A stretch of 64,000 bases of DNA from Streptomyces humi (GTDB lineage: Bacteria > Actinomycetota > Actinomycetes > Streptomycetales > Streptomycetaceae), in NCBI RefSeq assembly GCF_001005085.2, contig NZ_LBMU02000029.1, positions 171,908 through 235,907 on the forward strand. The letters are read 5' to 3'. Shown here piece by piece: positions 50,982 to 59,419 of the stretch; within the stretch, counting starts at the first letter, position 1, and each line of letters starts with the position of its first letter. Below the pieces are notes generated by a model. That model was given only the letters and a program-made list of their open reading frames with translations, ran no database searches and had not been told where the DNA came from. Both the position numbers and the translations under genes were made by a program.

Positions 50982-51740
50982 ATGACCACCAAGGCCCAGA
51001 AGAGCGACGACGGCAAAGTACGCGGCCGGTTTCTGCTGAAGCTGTCCGGTGAGGCCTTCTCCGGTGGCGGGGGCCTGGGGGTCGACCCCGACGTGGTGCA
51101 CAAGATCGCCCGCGAGATCGCGGCCGTCGTCCGTGACGGTGCCGAGATCGCGGTCGTCATCGGCGGCGGCAACTTCTTCCGCGGCGCCGAACTCCAGCAG
51201 CGCGGCATGGACCGGGCCCGCTCCGACTACATGGGCATGCTCGGCACCGTGATGAACTGCCTCGCCCTCCAGGACTTCCTGGAGAAGGAGGGCATCGACT
51301 CGCGCGTCCAGACCGCCATCACCATGGGACAGGTCGCCGAGCCGTACATCCCGCTGCGCGCCGTGCGCCACCTGGAGAAGGGCCGCGTGGTCATCTTCGG
51401 TGCCGGAATGGGCATGCCGTACTTCTCCACCGACACCACCGCTGCCCAGCGCGCCCTGGAGATCGACGCCGAGGCGCTGCTCATGGGCAAGAACGGGGTG
51501 GACGGGGTCTACGACTCCGACCCCAAGACCAACCCCGACGCCGTCAAGTTCGACGCCCTCGGCTACGGCGAGGTCATCACCCGCGAGCTCAAGGTCGCCG
51601 ACGCCACCGCGATCACGCTCTGCCGGGACAACAAGCTCCCGATCCTGGTCTTCGAGCTGCTCGCCGAGGGCAATATCGCGCGGGCCGTCAAGGGTGAGAA
51701 GATCGGCACGTTGGTGGGTGACCAGGGCGGCCGGGCCTGA
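50982..51740 (+). CDS. pyrH: Uridylate kinase
   Basis: UMP kinase phosphorylates UMP to UDP. The 252-residue hexameric-type enzyme has RFLLKLSGEAFSGG, VVIGGGNFFRGAELQ, GMDRARSDYMGMLGTVMN, and the ATP-site segment GVDGVYDSDPKTNPDA. I chose the ATG at 50982 (GAAAGAGG upstream) giving MTTKAQKSDDGK; upstream in-frame codons carry no ribosome binding site and run through the hairpin. It is cotranscribed with frr. Confidence 0.95.
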   Translation: MTTKAQKSDDGKVRGRFLLKLSGEAFSGGGGLGVDPDVVHKIAREIAAVVRDGAEIAVVIGGGNFFRGAELQQRGMDRARSDYMGMLGTVMNCLALQDFLEKEGIDSRVQTAITMGQVAEPYIPLRAVRHLEKGRVVIFGAGMGMPYFSTDTTAAQRALEIDAEALLMGKNGVDGVYDSDPKTNPDAVKFDALGYGEVITRELKVADATAITLCRDNKLPILVFELLAEGNIARAVKGEKIGTLVGDQGGRA

Positions 51741-51885
51741 CCGGCAACGCCTGACGGACCCTGACCGGGGGATGGACAATGTCCGGCCGGTCGGGAACCG
51801 TGCAGGAAGAAGACGCGACGCAGCCGGCCGCCGCCCCGCAACGGAACCGCAGCCGGGCCTTACTCAAGACACGCAGGAGCAAGTG

Positions 51886-52443
51886 GTGATCGAAGAGACC
51901 CTCCTCGAGGCCGAGGAGAAGATGGAGAAGGCCGTCGTGGTCGCCAAGGAGGACTTCGCCGCGATCCGCACCGGGCGTGCGCACCCGGCGATGTTCAACA
52001 AGATCGTGGCCGACTACTACGGCGCGCCGACGCCGATCAACCAGCTGGCCTCGTTCTCCGTGCCGGAACCGCGCATGGCGGTCGTGACCCCGTTCGACAA
52101 GACGGCCCTGCGCAACATCGAGCAGGCCATCCGCGACTCGGACCTGGGCGTCAACCCGAGCAACGACGGCAACATCATCCGGGTGGTGTTCCCCGAGCTC
52201 ACCGAGGAGCGCCGCCGCGACTACATCAAGGTCGCCAAGAGCAAGGCCGAGGACTCCCGGGTGTCGATCCGCTCCGTGCGCCGCAAGGCCAAGGAGGCCA
52301 TCGACAAGCTCGTCAAGGACGGCGAGGTCGGCGAGGACGAGGGCCGCCGCGGGGAGAAGGAGCTCGACGACACCACGCACAAGTACGTCGCGCAGGTGGA
52401 CGAGCTCCTCAAGCACAAGGAAGCGGAGCTTCTCGAAGTCTGA
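51886..52443 (+). CDS. frr: Ribosome recycling factor
   Basis: RRF splits post-termination ribosomes with EF-G. The 185-residue product starts at a GTG (VIEETLLEAEEKME) with CAGGAGC upstream. It contains IRTGRAHPAMFNKI, VRVSIRSVRRKAK-like SRVSIRSVRRKAKEA and the final ELLKHKEAELLEV. The gap after pyrH is 145 bases. Its stop overlaps the cdsA start by one base (TGATG). Confidence 0.96.
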   Translation: MIEETLLEAEEKMEKAVVVAKEDFAAIRTGRAHPAMFNKIVADYYGAPTPINQLASFSVPEPRMAVVTPFDKTALRNIEQAIRDSDLGVNPSNDGNIIRVVFPELTEERRRDYIKVAKSKAEDSRVSIRSVRRKAKEAIDKLVKDGEVGEDEGRRGEKELDDTTHKYVAQVDELLKHKEAELLEV

Positions 52444-53816
52444 TGAACGACTCATCCTGGGGAGCCCCGCCACCCGCCGGGCCGCAGGCCGGGCAGGCCG
52501 GATCAGCATCGGCCGGGTACTGGCGGCCGACCGATCAGGGCACCGGCCAGGGGTACGCCGACGGCACCGGCCAGGGGTACGCCCACGGGCCCGTCGACGG
52601 CACCGGCCAGGGGTATGCCCACAGTTCCGTCGACGGCTCCGGGCAGGGGTATGCCCACAGTTCCGTCGACGGCTCCGGGCAGGGGTACGTCCACGGTTCC
52701 GGGCAGGGCTACGACCACGGCCGAGGCCACGGCTACGGCCCGGGGTACGTCCAGGGAGCCGCCCCGGCGGGTCCCGCGTACGATGCGCATGACGCGCAGC
52801 AGACTCGCCCCATGCCCATCGTGTCCGACGACGGACCCGCGTACGGCGGAGACCAGGACGACGACCGGGGGGCCGCTCGGCTGAGCGGCCCCTTGTTCCG
52901 CAACGACACCCCGTCGGCGCAGCCTCTGCCCCACGCGGCCGCGCCGCAGAATCCGGAGCCCATGCCCGACGCCCCGCAGCCGGCGCCCGCGCCGCAGAAG
53001 AAGAGCGCGGGGCGCGACCTGGGCGCGGCCATAGGGGTCGGCGTCGGACTGGGCGTCGTGATCGTGGCCTCCCTGTTCGTCGTCAAGGCCGTCTTCGTCG
53101 GCGTGGTGGCGGTCGCGGTCGTGGTGGGCCTGTGGGAACTGACCAGCAGGCTCCAGGAGCGCAAGGGCATCAAGGCGCCCCTGGTCCCGCTCGCGCTCGG
53201 CGGCGCGGCGATGGTGGTCGCCGGCTACGCGCGCGGTGCGGAGGGCGCCTGGGTGGCGCTGGCGCTCACCGGACTCGCCGTCCTGGTCTGGCGGATGACG
53301 GAACCGCCGGAGGGCTACCTCAAGGACGTCACGGCGGGTCTCTTCGCGGCGTTCTACGTACCGTTCCTGGCCACGTTCGTGGCGATGATGCTCACCGCCG
53401 AGGACGGCCCCCTGCGGGTCATGACCTTCCTGCTCCTCACGGTGGTCAGCGACACCGGTGCCTACGCGGTCGGCTGGCGCTTCGGCACCCACAAGCTCGC
53501 TCCGCGGATCAGCCCCGGCAAGACCCGTGAGGGCCTGGTGGGGGCGGTGCTGTTCGCCATGGTCGCGGGCGCGCTGTGCATGCAGTTCCTGATCGACGAC
53601 GGCACCTGGTGGCAGGGCCTGCTGCTGGGCCTCGCGGTCGCGGCCAGCGCCACGCTCGGCGACCTCGGCGAGTCCATGATCAAACGCGACCTGGGCATCA
53701 AGGACATGGGCACGCTGCTGCCGGGCCACGGCGGCATCATGGACCGGCTGGACTCGCTGCTGCCGACCGCTCCGGTGGTCTGGCTGCTGATGGTGCTGTT
53801 CGTCGGCAGCGGCTGA
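52443..53816 (+). CDS. cdsA: Phosphatidate cytidylyltransferase with repetitive N-terminal extension
   Basis: CdsA makes CDP-diacylglycerol for phospholipid synthesis. The catalytic C-terminal part has about eight membrane helices from about residue 195. It ends with the family signature SMIKRDLGIKDMGTLLPGHG and GIMDRLDSLL (about 409-438). Ahead of it is a cytoplasmic extension of about 190 residues. Its first half consists of repeats of G(T/S)GQGY(A/V)H with SSVD or GPVD linkers (residues 33-92). Two units are nearly identical in DNA. It is coupled to frr. The extension is unusual in length and composition and may differ between strains. Confidence 0.95.
   Translation: MNDSSWGAPPPAGPQAGQAGSASAGYWRPTDQGTGQGYADGTGQGYAHGPVDGTGQGYAHSSVDGSGQGYAHSSVDGSGQGYVHGSGQGYDHGRGHGYGPGYVQGAAPAGPAYDAHDAQQTRPMPIVSDDGPAYGGDQDDDRGAARLSGPLFRNDTPSAQPLPHAAAPQNPEPMPDAPQPAPAPQKKSAGRDLGAAIGVGVGLGVVIVASLFVVKAVFVGVVAVAVVVGLWELTSRLQERKGIKAPLVPLALGGAAMVVAGYARGAEGAWVALALTGLAVLVWRMTEPPEGYLKDVTAGLFAAFYVPFLATFVAMMLTAEDGPLRVMTFLLLTVVSDTGAYAVGWRFGTHKLAPRISPGKTREGLVGAVLFAMVAGALCMQFLIDDGTWWQGLLLGLAVAASATLGDLGESMIKRDLGIKDMGTLLPGHGGIMDRLDSLLPTAPVVWLLMVLFVGSG
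52539..52712 (+). repeat. In-frame 24/36-bp repeats in cdsA
   Basis: Six units of 8 or 12 codons: GTGQGYAD, GTGQGYAHGPVD, GTGQGYAHSSVD, GSGQGYAHSSVD, GSGQGYVH, GSGQGYDH. The third and fourth differ by only a few bases, a sign of recent slippage or unequal exchange. All unit lengths keep the frame. Confidence 0.9.
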
Positions 53817-53994
53817 GGCGGCCCGGCACCGACACCGGCGGTCGTACCACCGCCCGCCGTACGACCGGCCGCCGCCGCACCGGCTGCCGTACGACTCCCA
53901 CGGGTGGGCCCCGTCCTTCGCCGGGCGCGGGCCCACCGGCATGTCCGCCCCCGGATGCCGCACCAGAAATCGCAGGGTCGGGCCGGTCGGAGGG

Positions 53995-54039
53995 AGACTC
54001 CCTGTGAGGACGCCGTGTCCTCCGACGTGCAGGGAGTCT
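53995..54039 (+). promoter_or_regulatory. Hairpin covering the P450 ribosome binding site
   Basis: AGACTCCCTG (53995-54004) pairs perfectly with CAGGGAGTCT (54030-54039), and an inner stem AGGAC/GTCCT (54007-54011, 54017-54021) extends it. The 3' arm contains GGGAG, the ribosome binding site of the gene at 54044. An alternative hairpin AGGGAG-a-CTCCCT just upstream would compete for the 5' arm. It may be an attenuator or a cdsA terminator. The rest of the 227-base gap is GC-rich with no gene. Confidence 0.6.
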
Positions 54040-54043
54040 GCCC

Positions 54044-55288
54044 ATGCCCCTCGACCCGGCTCCGGCCGCCACCCCGTCCCCGGTCCCGACGCCTCCGCCG
54101 GTGCGGTTCTGGCCCGTCGACGACCTGCCCGCGCTCGACCCCGACCCGTTCCTGGACGAGGTGCTGCGGGAGGAGCCGGTCACCCGGATCAGGCTTCCGC
54201 ACGGCGAGGGCCACGCATGGCTGGTCACCCGGTACGAGGACGTCCGCTTCGTCACCTCCGACCCCCGGTTCTCGCGGGAAGAGGTCGTCGGCCGCGACGT
54301 CACCAGCATGCGTCCGGAGCCGGTGGCCTCACAGACGGCCGGCCTCCAGTACATCGACCCGCCCCGGCACAACCGGCTGCGCAGGGTCGTCGCCCGGGCC
54401 TTCACCGGGCGGGCCATGCAGCGGCTGCGGCCGATGGCGGAACGCCGGGCCGCTGAACTGCTCGACACGATGGAGGCGGCGGGCCCGCCCGCCGACCTCA
54501 TGGAGCACCTGCACGGGCCGTTCCCGATCGCCGTGATCCGTGACTTCCTCGGCGTCGACGAGAAGGACTGGCACCGCTGGGCGGCGACCGGCGAGGCCCT
54601 GCTGTCCGCCGGCGCCGACTCCGAGCAGCGGGCCCGGCAGGCCGCCCGGGACACCCGGGCCCGGATCGCCGAACTGCTCCGGAGCCGCCGCGAGAAGCCC
54701 CGCGAGGATCTCGCCGGGGTGCTGGCACAGGCCACCGGGGCCGGCGAGATCACCGACGACGAGGCGATCTCCCTGGCCACCGCCATCCAGGTCAGCGGCG
54801 GCCACGCGGTCCGCAACAACAGCGGCTCGATGATGTACGCGCTGCTCACCCACCCCAAGCACCTGGACCGGCTGCGCCGGGAGCCGGAACTGCTGCCCAA
54901 GGCCGTCGACGAACTCTTCCGCTACGTCCCGCACCGCAACGGCGTCGGCATCCCGCGGGTCGCCGTCCAGGACGTCGAGGTGGGCGGCCAGCTGATCCGG
55001 GCGGGCGAGGTCGTCTACAACGCGTACGTCTCCGCCAACCGTGACCCCGCGGTCTTCGCCGACCCCGACGACCTGGACTTCGACCGCACGGACGGCCCCC
55101 ACCTGGCGTTCGGGCACGGCCCCCACCACTGCATGGCCGCGATCATGGCCCGGATGGAGGCCGAGGTGCTGATCGCCTCGGTCCTGACCCGCTTCCCGGC
55201 CATCCGCCTGGCCGTCCCTCCCGAGCAGGTCGAGTTCCAGCGCCAGGGCCTGATCCGCGGCCCCCGCACCCTCCCCGTCACCTGGTGA
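54044..55288 (+). CDS. Cytochrome P450 with atypical I-helix
   Basis: This 414-residue soluble bacterial P450 has the ExxR motif DELFRYV (about 286-292) and the heme loop AFGHGPHHC (Cys-365, approximately). The I-helix reads AIQVSGGHAVRNNSGSMM. The usual (A/G)Gx(D/E)T pair that delivers protons to oxygen is replaced by GGHAV. P450s without this pair include natural-product tailoring enzymes, so an unusual chemistry is possible. I find no ferredoxin or reductase gene or biosynthetic cluster in the window. It lies between the housekeeping genes cdsA and rlmN, a slot that holds a large insertion in S. coelicolor as I recall. A leader hairpin masks its ribosome binding site. Confidence 0.88.
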   Translation: MPLDPAPAATPSPVPTPPPVRFWPVDDLPALDPDPFLDEVLREEPVTRIRLPHGEGHAWLVTRYEDVRFVTSDPRFSREEVVGRDVTSMRPEPVASQTAGLQYIDPPRHNRLRRVVARAFTGRAMQRLRPMAERRAAELLDTMEAAGPPADLMEHLHGPFPIAVIRDFLGVDEKDWHRWAATGEALLSAGADSEQRARQAARDTRARIAELLRSRREKPREDLAGVLAQATGAGEITDDEAISLATAIQVSGGHAVRNNSGSMMYALLTHPKHLDRLRREPELLPKAVDELFRYVPHRNGVGIPRVAVQDVEVGGQLIRAGEVVYNAYVSANRDPAVFADPDDLDFDRTDGPHLAFGHGPHHCMAAIMARMEAEVLIASVLTRFPAIRLAVPPEQVEFQRQGLIRGPRTLPVTW

Positions 55289-55349
55289 CACCGGCCCCGG
55301 ACACCGGACGGCAGGGCCACCCGTGTGGATCTGCGACACTGGTGGGGCT

Positions 55350-56456
55350 ATGCCTAAGCCCGGAGAACTCACTTTCGTCGCCCCGCGCGGAGCCAAGAAG
55401 CCGCCGCGGCATCTCGCCGACCTCTCGCCCGCCGAGCGCAAGGACGCGGTGGCCGAGGCCGGGGAGAAGCCGTTCCGCGCCAAGCAGCTCTCGCAGCACT
55501 ACTTCGCGCGGTACGCGCACGACCCCGAGCAGTGGACGGACATCCCGGCCGGCTCCCGGGAGAAGCTGCGGGAGGCGCTGTTCCCGGAGCTGATGTCGGT
55601 CGTACGGCATCTGTCGACGGACGAGGGCACCACCCGTAAGACGCTGTGGCGGCTGTTCGACGGCACGCTCGTCGAGTCCGTGCTGATGCGCTACCCGGAC
55701 CGGGTCACCATGTGCATCAGCTCGCAGGCCGGCTGCGGGATGAACTGCCCGTTCTGCGCGACCGGGCAGGCGGGTCTGGACCGGAACCTGTCCACCGCCG
55801 AGATCGTCCACCAGATCGTGGACGGCATGCGGGCGCTGCGGGACGGCGAGGTCCCCGGGGGCCCGGCGCGGCTCTCCAACATCGTCTTCATGGGGATGGG
55901 CGAGCCGCTCGCCAACTACAAGCGGGTGGTCGGCGCCATCCGGGCGCTCACCGACCCCGCCCCGGACGGACTCGGTCTCTCGCAGCGCGGGATCACCGTC
56001 TCCACCGTCGGACTCGTACCGGCCATCCACCGGTTCGCCGACGAGGGCTTCAAGTGCCGGCTCGCGATCTCCCTGCACGCCCCCGACGACGAACTGCGTG
56101 ACACCCTCGTCCCGGTCAACACCCGGTGGAAGGTGCGCGAGGTGCTCGACGCCGGTTTCGACTACGTCGAGAAGAGCGGGCGGCGGCTCTCCATCGAGTA
56201 CGCGCTCATCCGCGACATCAACGACCAGGCGTGGCGCGGTGACCGGCTCGGCCGGCTGCTCAGGGGCAAGCCCGTGCACGTCAACCTCATCCCGCTGAAC
56301 CCGACGCCGGGTTCGAAGTGGACCGCGTCGCGGCCCGAGGACGAGAAGGCGTTCGTCGAGGCGATCGCCGCGCACGGTGTGCCCGTCACCGTACGGGACA
56401 CCCGTGGCCAGGAGATCGACGGTGCCTGTGGTCAGCTCGCGGCCACCGAGCGGTAA
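55350..56456 (+). CDS. rlmN: Dual-specificity 23S rRNA/tRNA adenine-C2 methyltransferase RlmN
   Basis: RlmN methylates C2 of A2503 in 23S rRNA and A37 in some tRNAs. The 368-residue radical SAM protein has CGMNCPFCATG (4Fe-4S cluster, about 128-138) and GMGEPLANY. The C-terminal Cys in GACGQL is the methylation-intermediate residue. GACACT about nine bases before the ATG, without a ribosome binding site, suggests a leaderless or very short leader. It is followed by the TPP riboswitch. Confidence 0.95.
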   Translation: MPKPGELTFVAPRGAKKPPRHLADLSPAERKDAVAEAGEKPFRAKQLSQHYFARYAHDPEQWTDIPAGSREKLREALFPELMSVVRHLSTDEGTTRKTLWRLFDGTLVESVLMRYPDRVTMCISSQAGCGMNCPFCATGQAGLDRNLSTAEIVHQIVDGMRALRDGEVPGGPARLSNIVFMGMGEPLANYKRVVGAIRALTDPAPDGLGLSQRGITVSTVGLVPAIHRFADEGFKCRLAISLHAPDDELRDTLVPVNTRWKVREVLDAGFDYVEKSGRRLSIEYALIRDINDQAWRGDRLGRLLRGKPVHVNLIPLNPTPGSKWTASRPEDEKAFVEAIAAHGVPVTVRDTRGQEIDGACGQLAATER

Positions 56457-56487
56457 TCTGAGGGCCGTACTCACATCTTCATATTCC

Positions 56488-56576
56488 GACAGGGGAGCGC
56501 CACAGCGCTGAGAGTGCGGCAACCGGGCCGCAGACCCTCTGAACCTCGCCCAGGTCATTCTGGGTAGGAAGTTCGG
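56488..56576 (+). promoter_or_regulatory. TPP (THI-box) riboswitch
   Basis: The conserved elements are in order: GGGGAGCGCC, CTGAGAGTGCGG, the arm ending GCAGACCCTCTGAACCTC, the helix GCCCAGGTCATTCTGGGTAGG and AAGTTCGG. This is the thiamin pyrophosphate aptamer, which shuts off thiamine genes when TPP is plentiful. It lies about 95 bases before the thiB-like gene and 30 after rlmN. Confidence 0.95.
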
Positions 56577-56595
56577 TCATCACTCAAGCTGTTGC

Positions 56596-56660
56596 GCCCT
56601 GCCCGGGAGCCCTCGCGCTGCCGGGCGGGGCCGCGTCTCTTCCTGGTCCACCCCAGGAGG
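56596..56660 (+). promoter_or_regulatory. Expression platform of the TPP riboswitch
   Basis: An 11-base-pair GC hairpin (56596-56606 with 56621-56631) is followed by TCCTGG/CCAGGA (56641-56646, 56653-56658). The second hairpin covers part of AGGAGG, the ribosome binding site. Control could be by termination, by blocked translation, or both. Confidence 0.65.
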
Positions 56661-56669
56661 AAAACACCA

Positions 56670-57749
56670 GTGCACACCAAGACCTTCGTGGCCGCGGCCG
56701 TAGGGCTCGGTCTCGTCACGCTGTCCGCGTGTTCGTCGTCGTCGGACTCCGGCGCCTCCGGTGCCGGCTCCAAGACCGTCACCCTGGTCAGCCACGACTC
56801 GTGGGCCGTCTCCAAGAACGTGCTCCAGGACTTCGAGAAGCAGTCCGGCTACCAGGTGAAGGTCCTCAAGGACGGCGACGCCGGGCAGGCAGTCAACAAG
56901 GCGATCCTGACCAAGGACAACCCGCAGGGCGACGTCTTCTTCGGCGTCGACAACACCCTGCTGTCCAGGGCCCTCGACAACGGCCTCTTCCAGCCTTACC
57001 GGGCGAAGGGCCTCGACCAGGTCGGCACCGCGTACCAGCTCGACGCCGCCGAGCACCGGGTCACGCCCGTCGACTACGGCGACATCTGCGTCAACTACGA
57101 CAAGGCGTACTTCAGCGAGCACAAGCTGAACCCGCCCACCTCCTACGCCGACCTGGTCAAGCCGGAGTACAAGAACCTCCTCGTCACCGAGAACGCGGCC
57201 ACCTCCTCGCCCGGGCTCGGCTTCCTGCTGGGGTCCGCCGCGCGGTACGGGGACGCCGGCTGGCCGGACTACTGGAAGAGGCTCAAGGCCAACGGCGTCA
57301 AGGTCGTCGACGGCTGGGAGCAGGCCTACAACGAGGAGTTCTCCGGTTCGGCCGGCGGCAGGAAGGCCAAGGGGGACCGGCCGCTCGTCGTGTCGTACGC
57401 CTCCTCGCCGCCCGCCGAGGTCATCTACGCCGACCCGAAGCCCAGCACCGCCCCCACCGGCGTCGCGGACGGCACCTGCTTCCGGCAGATCGAGTTCGCC
57501 GGGCTGCTGAGCAACGCGGGGAACACCAAGGGCGGCAAGGCGCTCATCGACTTCCTGGTCTCCAAGGAGTTCCAGCAGGACATGCCGCTCAACATGTTCG
57601 TGTACCCGGTGGTCAAGGGGGCCACGGTGCCCGCCGAGTTCACGAAGTACGGTCCTGCCGCGCAGGACCCCGCGACCATGGCGCCCGACAGGATCGCCGC
57701 CAACCGTGACCAGTGGGTCAAGACGTGGACGTCACTCGTACTGAAGTAG
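56670..57749 (+). CDS. thiB: Thiamine ABC transporter substrate-binding lipoprotein
   Basis: This 359-residue lipoprotein has a signal peptide with lipobox LSAC (Cys at about residue 21). A type-2 periplasmic fold follows: VTLVSHDSWAVSKNVLQDFEKQSG, PQGDVFFGVDNTLLSRALDNG, TPVDYGDICVNYD, VVSYASSPPAEV. These match the ThiB/TbpA thiamine-binding family, and the TPP riboswitch upstream supports it. The start is a GTG with AGGAGG ten bases upstream. It captures thiamine outside the membrane for ThiP and the ATPase. Confidence 0.92.
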   Translation: MHTKTFVAAAVGLGLVTLSACSSSSDSGASGAGSKTVTLVSHDSWAVSKNVLQDFEKQSGYQVKVLKDGDAGQAVNKAILTKDNPQGDVFFGVDNTLLSRALDNGLFQPYRAKGLDQVGTAYQLDAAEHRVTPVDYGDICVNYDKAYFSEHKLNPPTSYADLVKPEYKNLLVTENAATSSPGLGFLLGSAARYGDAGWPDYWKRLKANGVKVVDGWEQAYNEEFSGSAGGRKAKGDRPLVVSYASSPPAEVIYADPKPSTAPTGVADGTCFRQIEFAGLLSNAGNTKGGKALIDFLVSKEFQQDMPLNMFVYPVVKGATVPAEFTKYGPAAQDPATMAPDRIAANRDQWVKTWTSLVLK

Positions 57750-59419
57750 CCGCTGGGGCAGCCGCCGAAACGGTGGCCGCGGCGGCCGGGCGGCGGGCGG
57801 GCGCGGTGCGGCTCGGGCTGATGCTCGGGCCCGTCGCGTTCTTCGCCGTGTTCTTCGCCTGGCCGGTCGCCGCGATCGTCACCCGGGGCCTGAAGACCGA
57901 CGGGGGCTGGCGGTTCGGGCGGGTCGCCGACGTCGTCGGGCAGTCCGACATCCGCCATGTGCTGTGGTTCACCACCTGGCAGGCGCTCGCCTCGACCGCG
58001 CTCACCCTGCTGGTGGCGCTGCCCGCCGCGTACGTCTTCGCCCGCCTCGACTTCCCGGGAAGACAGGTGCTGCGGGCCGTGGTGACGGTCCCCTTCGTGC
58101 TGCCGACGGTCGTGGTGGGCACCGCCTTCCTCGCGCTCGTCGGACGGGGCGGCCTGCTGGACGAGTTGTGGGGCGTACGGCTCGACACCACCGTCTGGGC
58201 CATCCTGCTGGCGCACGTCTTCTTCAACTACGCGGTGGTCGTACGGACCGTGGGCGGGCTCTGGTCCCAGCTCGACCCCCGCCAGGAGGAGGCCGCGCGG
58301 ATGCTCGGCGCCTCGCCGACGGCCGCCTGGCGGAAGGTCACGCTGCCCGCGCTGGCGCCCGCCGTGGCCGCCGCCGCGCTGATGGTCTTCCTGTTCACCT
58401 TCACCTCCTTCGGGGTGGTGCAGATCCTCGGCGGGCCCACCTTCGCCACCCTCGAAGTGGAGATCTACCGCCAGACCTCCGAGATCTTCGACCTCTCCAC
58501 GGCCGCCGTCCTGACCCTGGTGCAGTTCGTGGCGGTCGGCGCGATCCTCGCCGTGCACGCGTGGACGGTACGGCGCCGGGAGAGCGCGCTGCGGCTGGTG
58601 GACCCGTCGGTGACGGCCCGCCGGCCGCGCGGGGCCGGGCAGTGGGCGCTGCTCACCGGCGTCCTCGCCACCGTCGCCGTGCTCCTGCTGCTGCCGCTGG
58701 CGGTGCTGGTGCGCCGGTCCTTCGACGGCGGCCTGGGTTACTACCGGGCGCTCGGCGACGCCGACGGCGGCACCTTCCTGGTCGCGCCGATCGAGTCGGT
58801 CGTGAACTCGCTGGAGTACGCGGTCGTCGCCACCGCCGTCGCGGTGCTGGTCGGCGGGCTCGCCGCCGCCGCGCTGGCCCGGCGGGACGCGGGGCGCCTG
58901 GTACGGGGGTTCGACGCGCTCCTGATGCTGCCGCTCGGGGTGTCCGCCGTGACCGTCGGCTTCGGGTTCCTGATCGCGCTGGACAAGCCGCCGCTGGATC
59001 TGCGGCAGTCCTGGATCCTGGTGCCGCTCGCGCAGGCGCTGGTCGGGGTGCCCTTCGTGGTACGGACCATGCTGCCCGTGCTGCGGGCCGTGGACGGGCG
59101 GCTGCGGGAGGCGGCGGCCGTGCTCGGCGCCTCGCCGTGGCGGGTGTGGCGGGAGGTCGATCTGCCGATGGTGCGGCGGGCGCTGCTGGTCGCGGCGGGC
59201 TTCGCCTTCGCCGTGTCCCTGGGCGAGTTCGGGGCGACGGTGTTCATCGCCCGGCCCGACAACCCGACGCTCCCGGTCGCGGTGGCCCGGCTGCTGTCCC
59301 GTCCCGGTGACCTCAACTACGGCCAGGCGATGGCCCTTTCCACGATTCTGATGGTGGTGTGCGCGGTGGCGTTGCTGGTTCTCGAACGGCTGCGGACCGA
59401 CCGGACGGGGGAGTTCTGA
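57725..59419 (+). CDS. thiP: Thiamine ABC transporter permease (two-domain)
   Basis: This protein of about 564 residues is a fused permease with about 12 membrane helices and two EAA loops, EEAARMLGASPTAAWRKVTLP and REAAAVLGASPWRVWREVDLP. The doubled layout is that of ThiP (fused iron/thiamine type permeases). It overlaps the end of thiB. GTG codons at 57713 and 57725 are both possible starts and neither has a clear ribosome binding site, so the start is provisional. Translation is probably coupled. Confidence 0.9.
   Translation: MDVTRTEVAAGAAAETVAAAAGRRAGAVRLGLMLGPVAFFAVFFAWPVAAIVTRGLKTDGGWRFGRVADVVGQSDIRHVLWFTTWQALASTALTLLVALPAAYVFARLDFPGRQVLRAVVTVPFVLPTVVVGTAFLALVGRGGLLDELWGVRLDTTVWAILLAHVFFNYAVVVRTVGGLWSQLDPRQEEAARMLGASPTAAWRKVTLPALAPAVAAAALMVFLFTFTSFGVVQILGGPTFATLEVEIYRQTSEIFDLSTAAVLTLVQFVAVGAILAVHAWTVRRRESALRLVDPSVTARRPRGAGQWALLTGVLATVAVLLLLPLAVLVRRSFDGGLGYYRALGDADGGTFLVAPIESVVNSLEYAVVATAVAVLVGGLAAAALARRDAGRLVRGFDALLMLPLGVSAVTVGFGFLIALDKPPLDLRQSWILVPLAQALVGVPFVVRTMLPVLRAVDGRLREAAAVLGASPWRVWREVDLPMVRRALLVAAGFAFAVSLGEFGATVFIARPDNPTLPVAVARLLSRPGDLNYGQAMALSTILMVVCAVALLVLERLRTDRTGEF

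Noticed and set aside
53820..54043. Search for a tiny RiPP precursor (for example MRYYH-type pentapeptide) upstream of the P450
   Set aside because: A Tyr-His-containing frame exists near 53845 but has no start codon or ribosome binding site; no candidate precursor gene was found.
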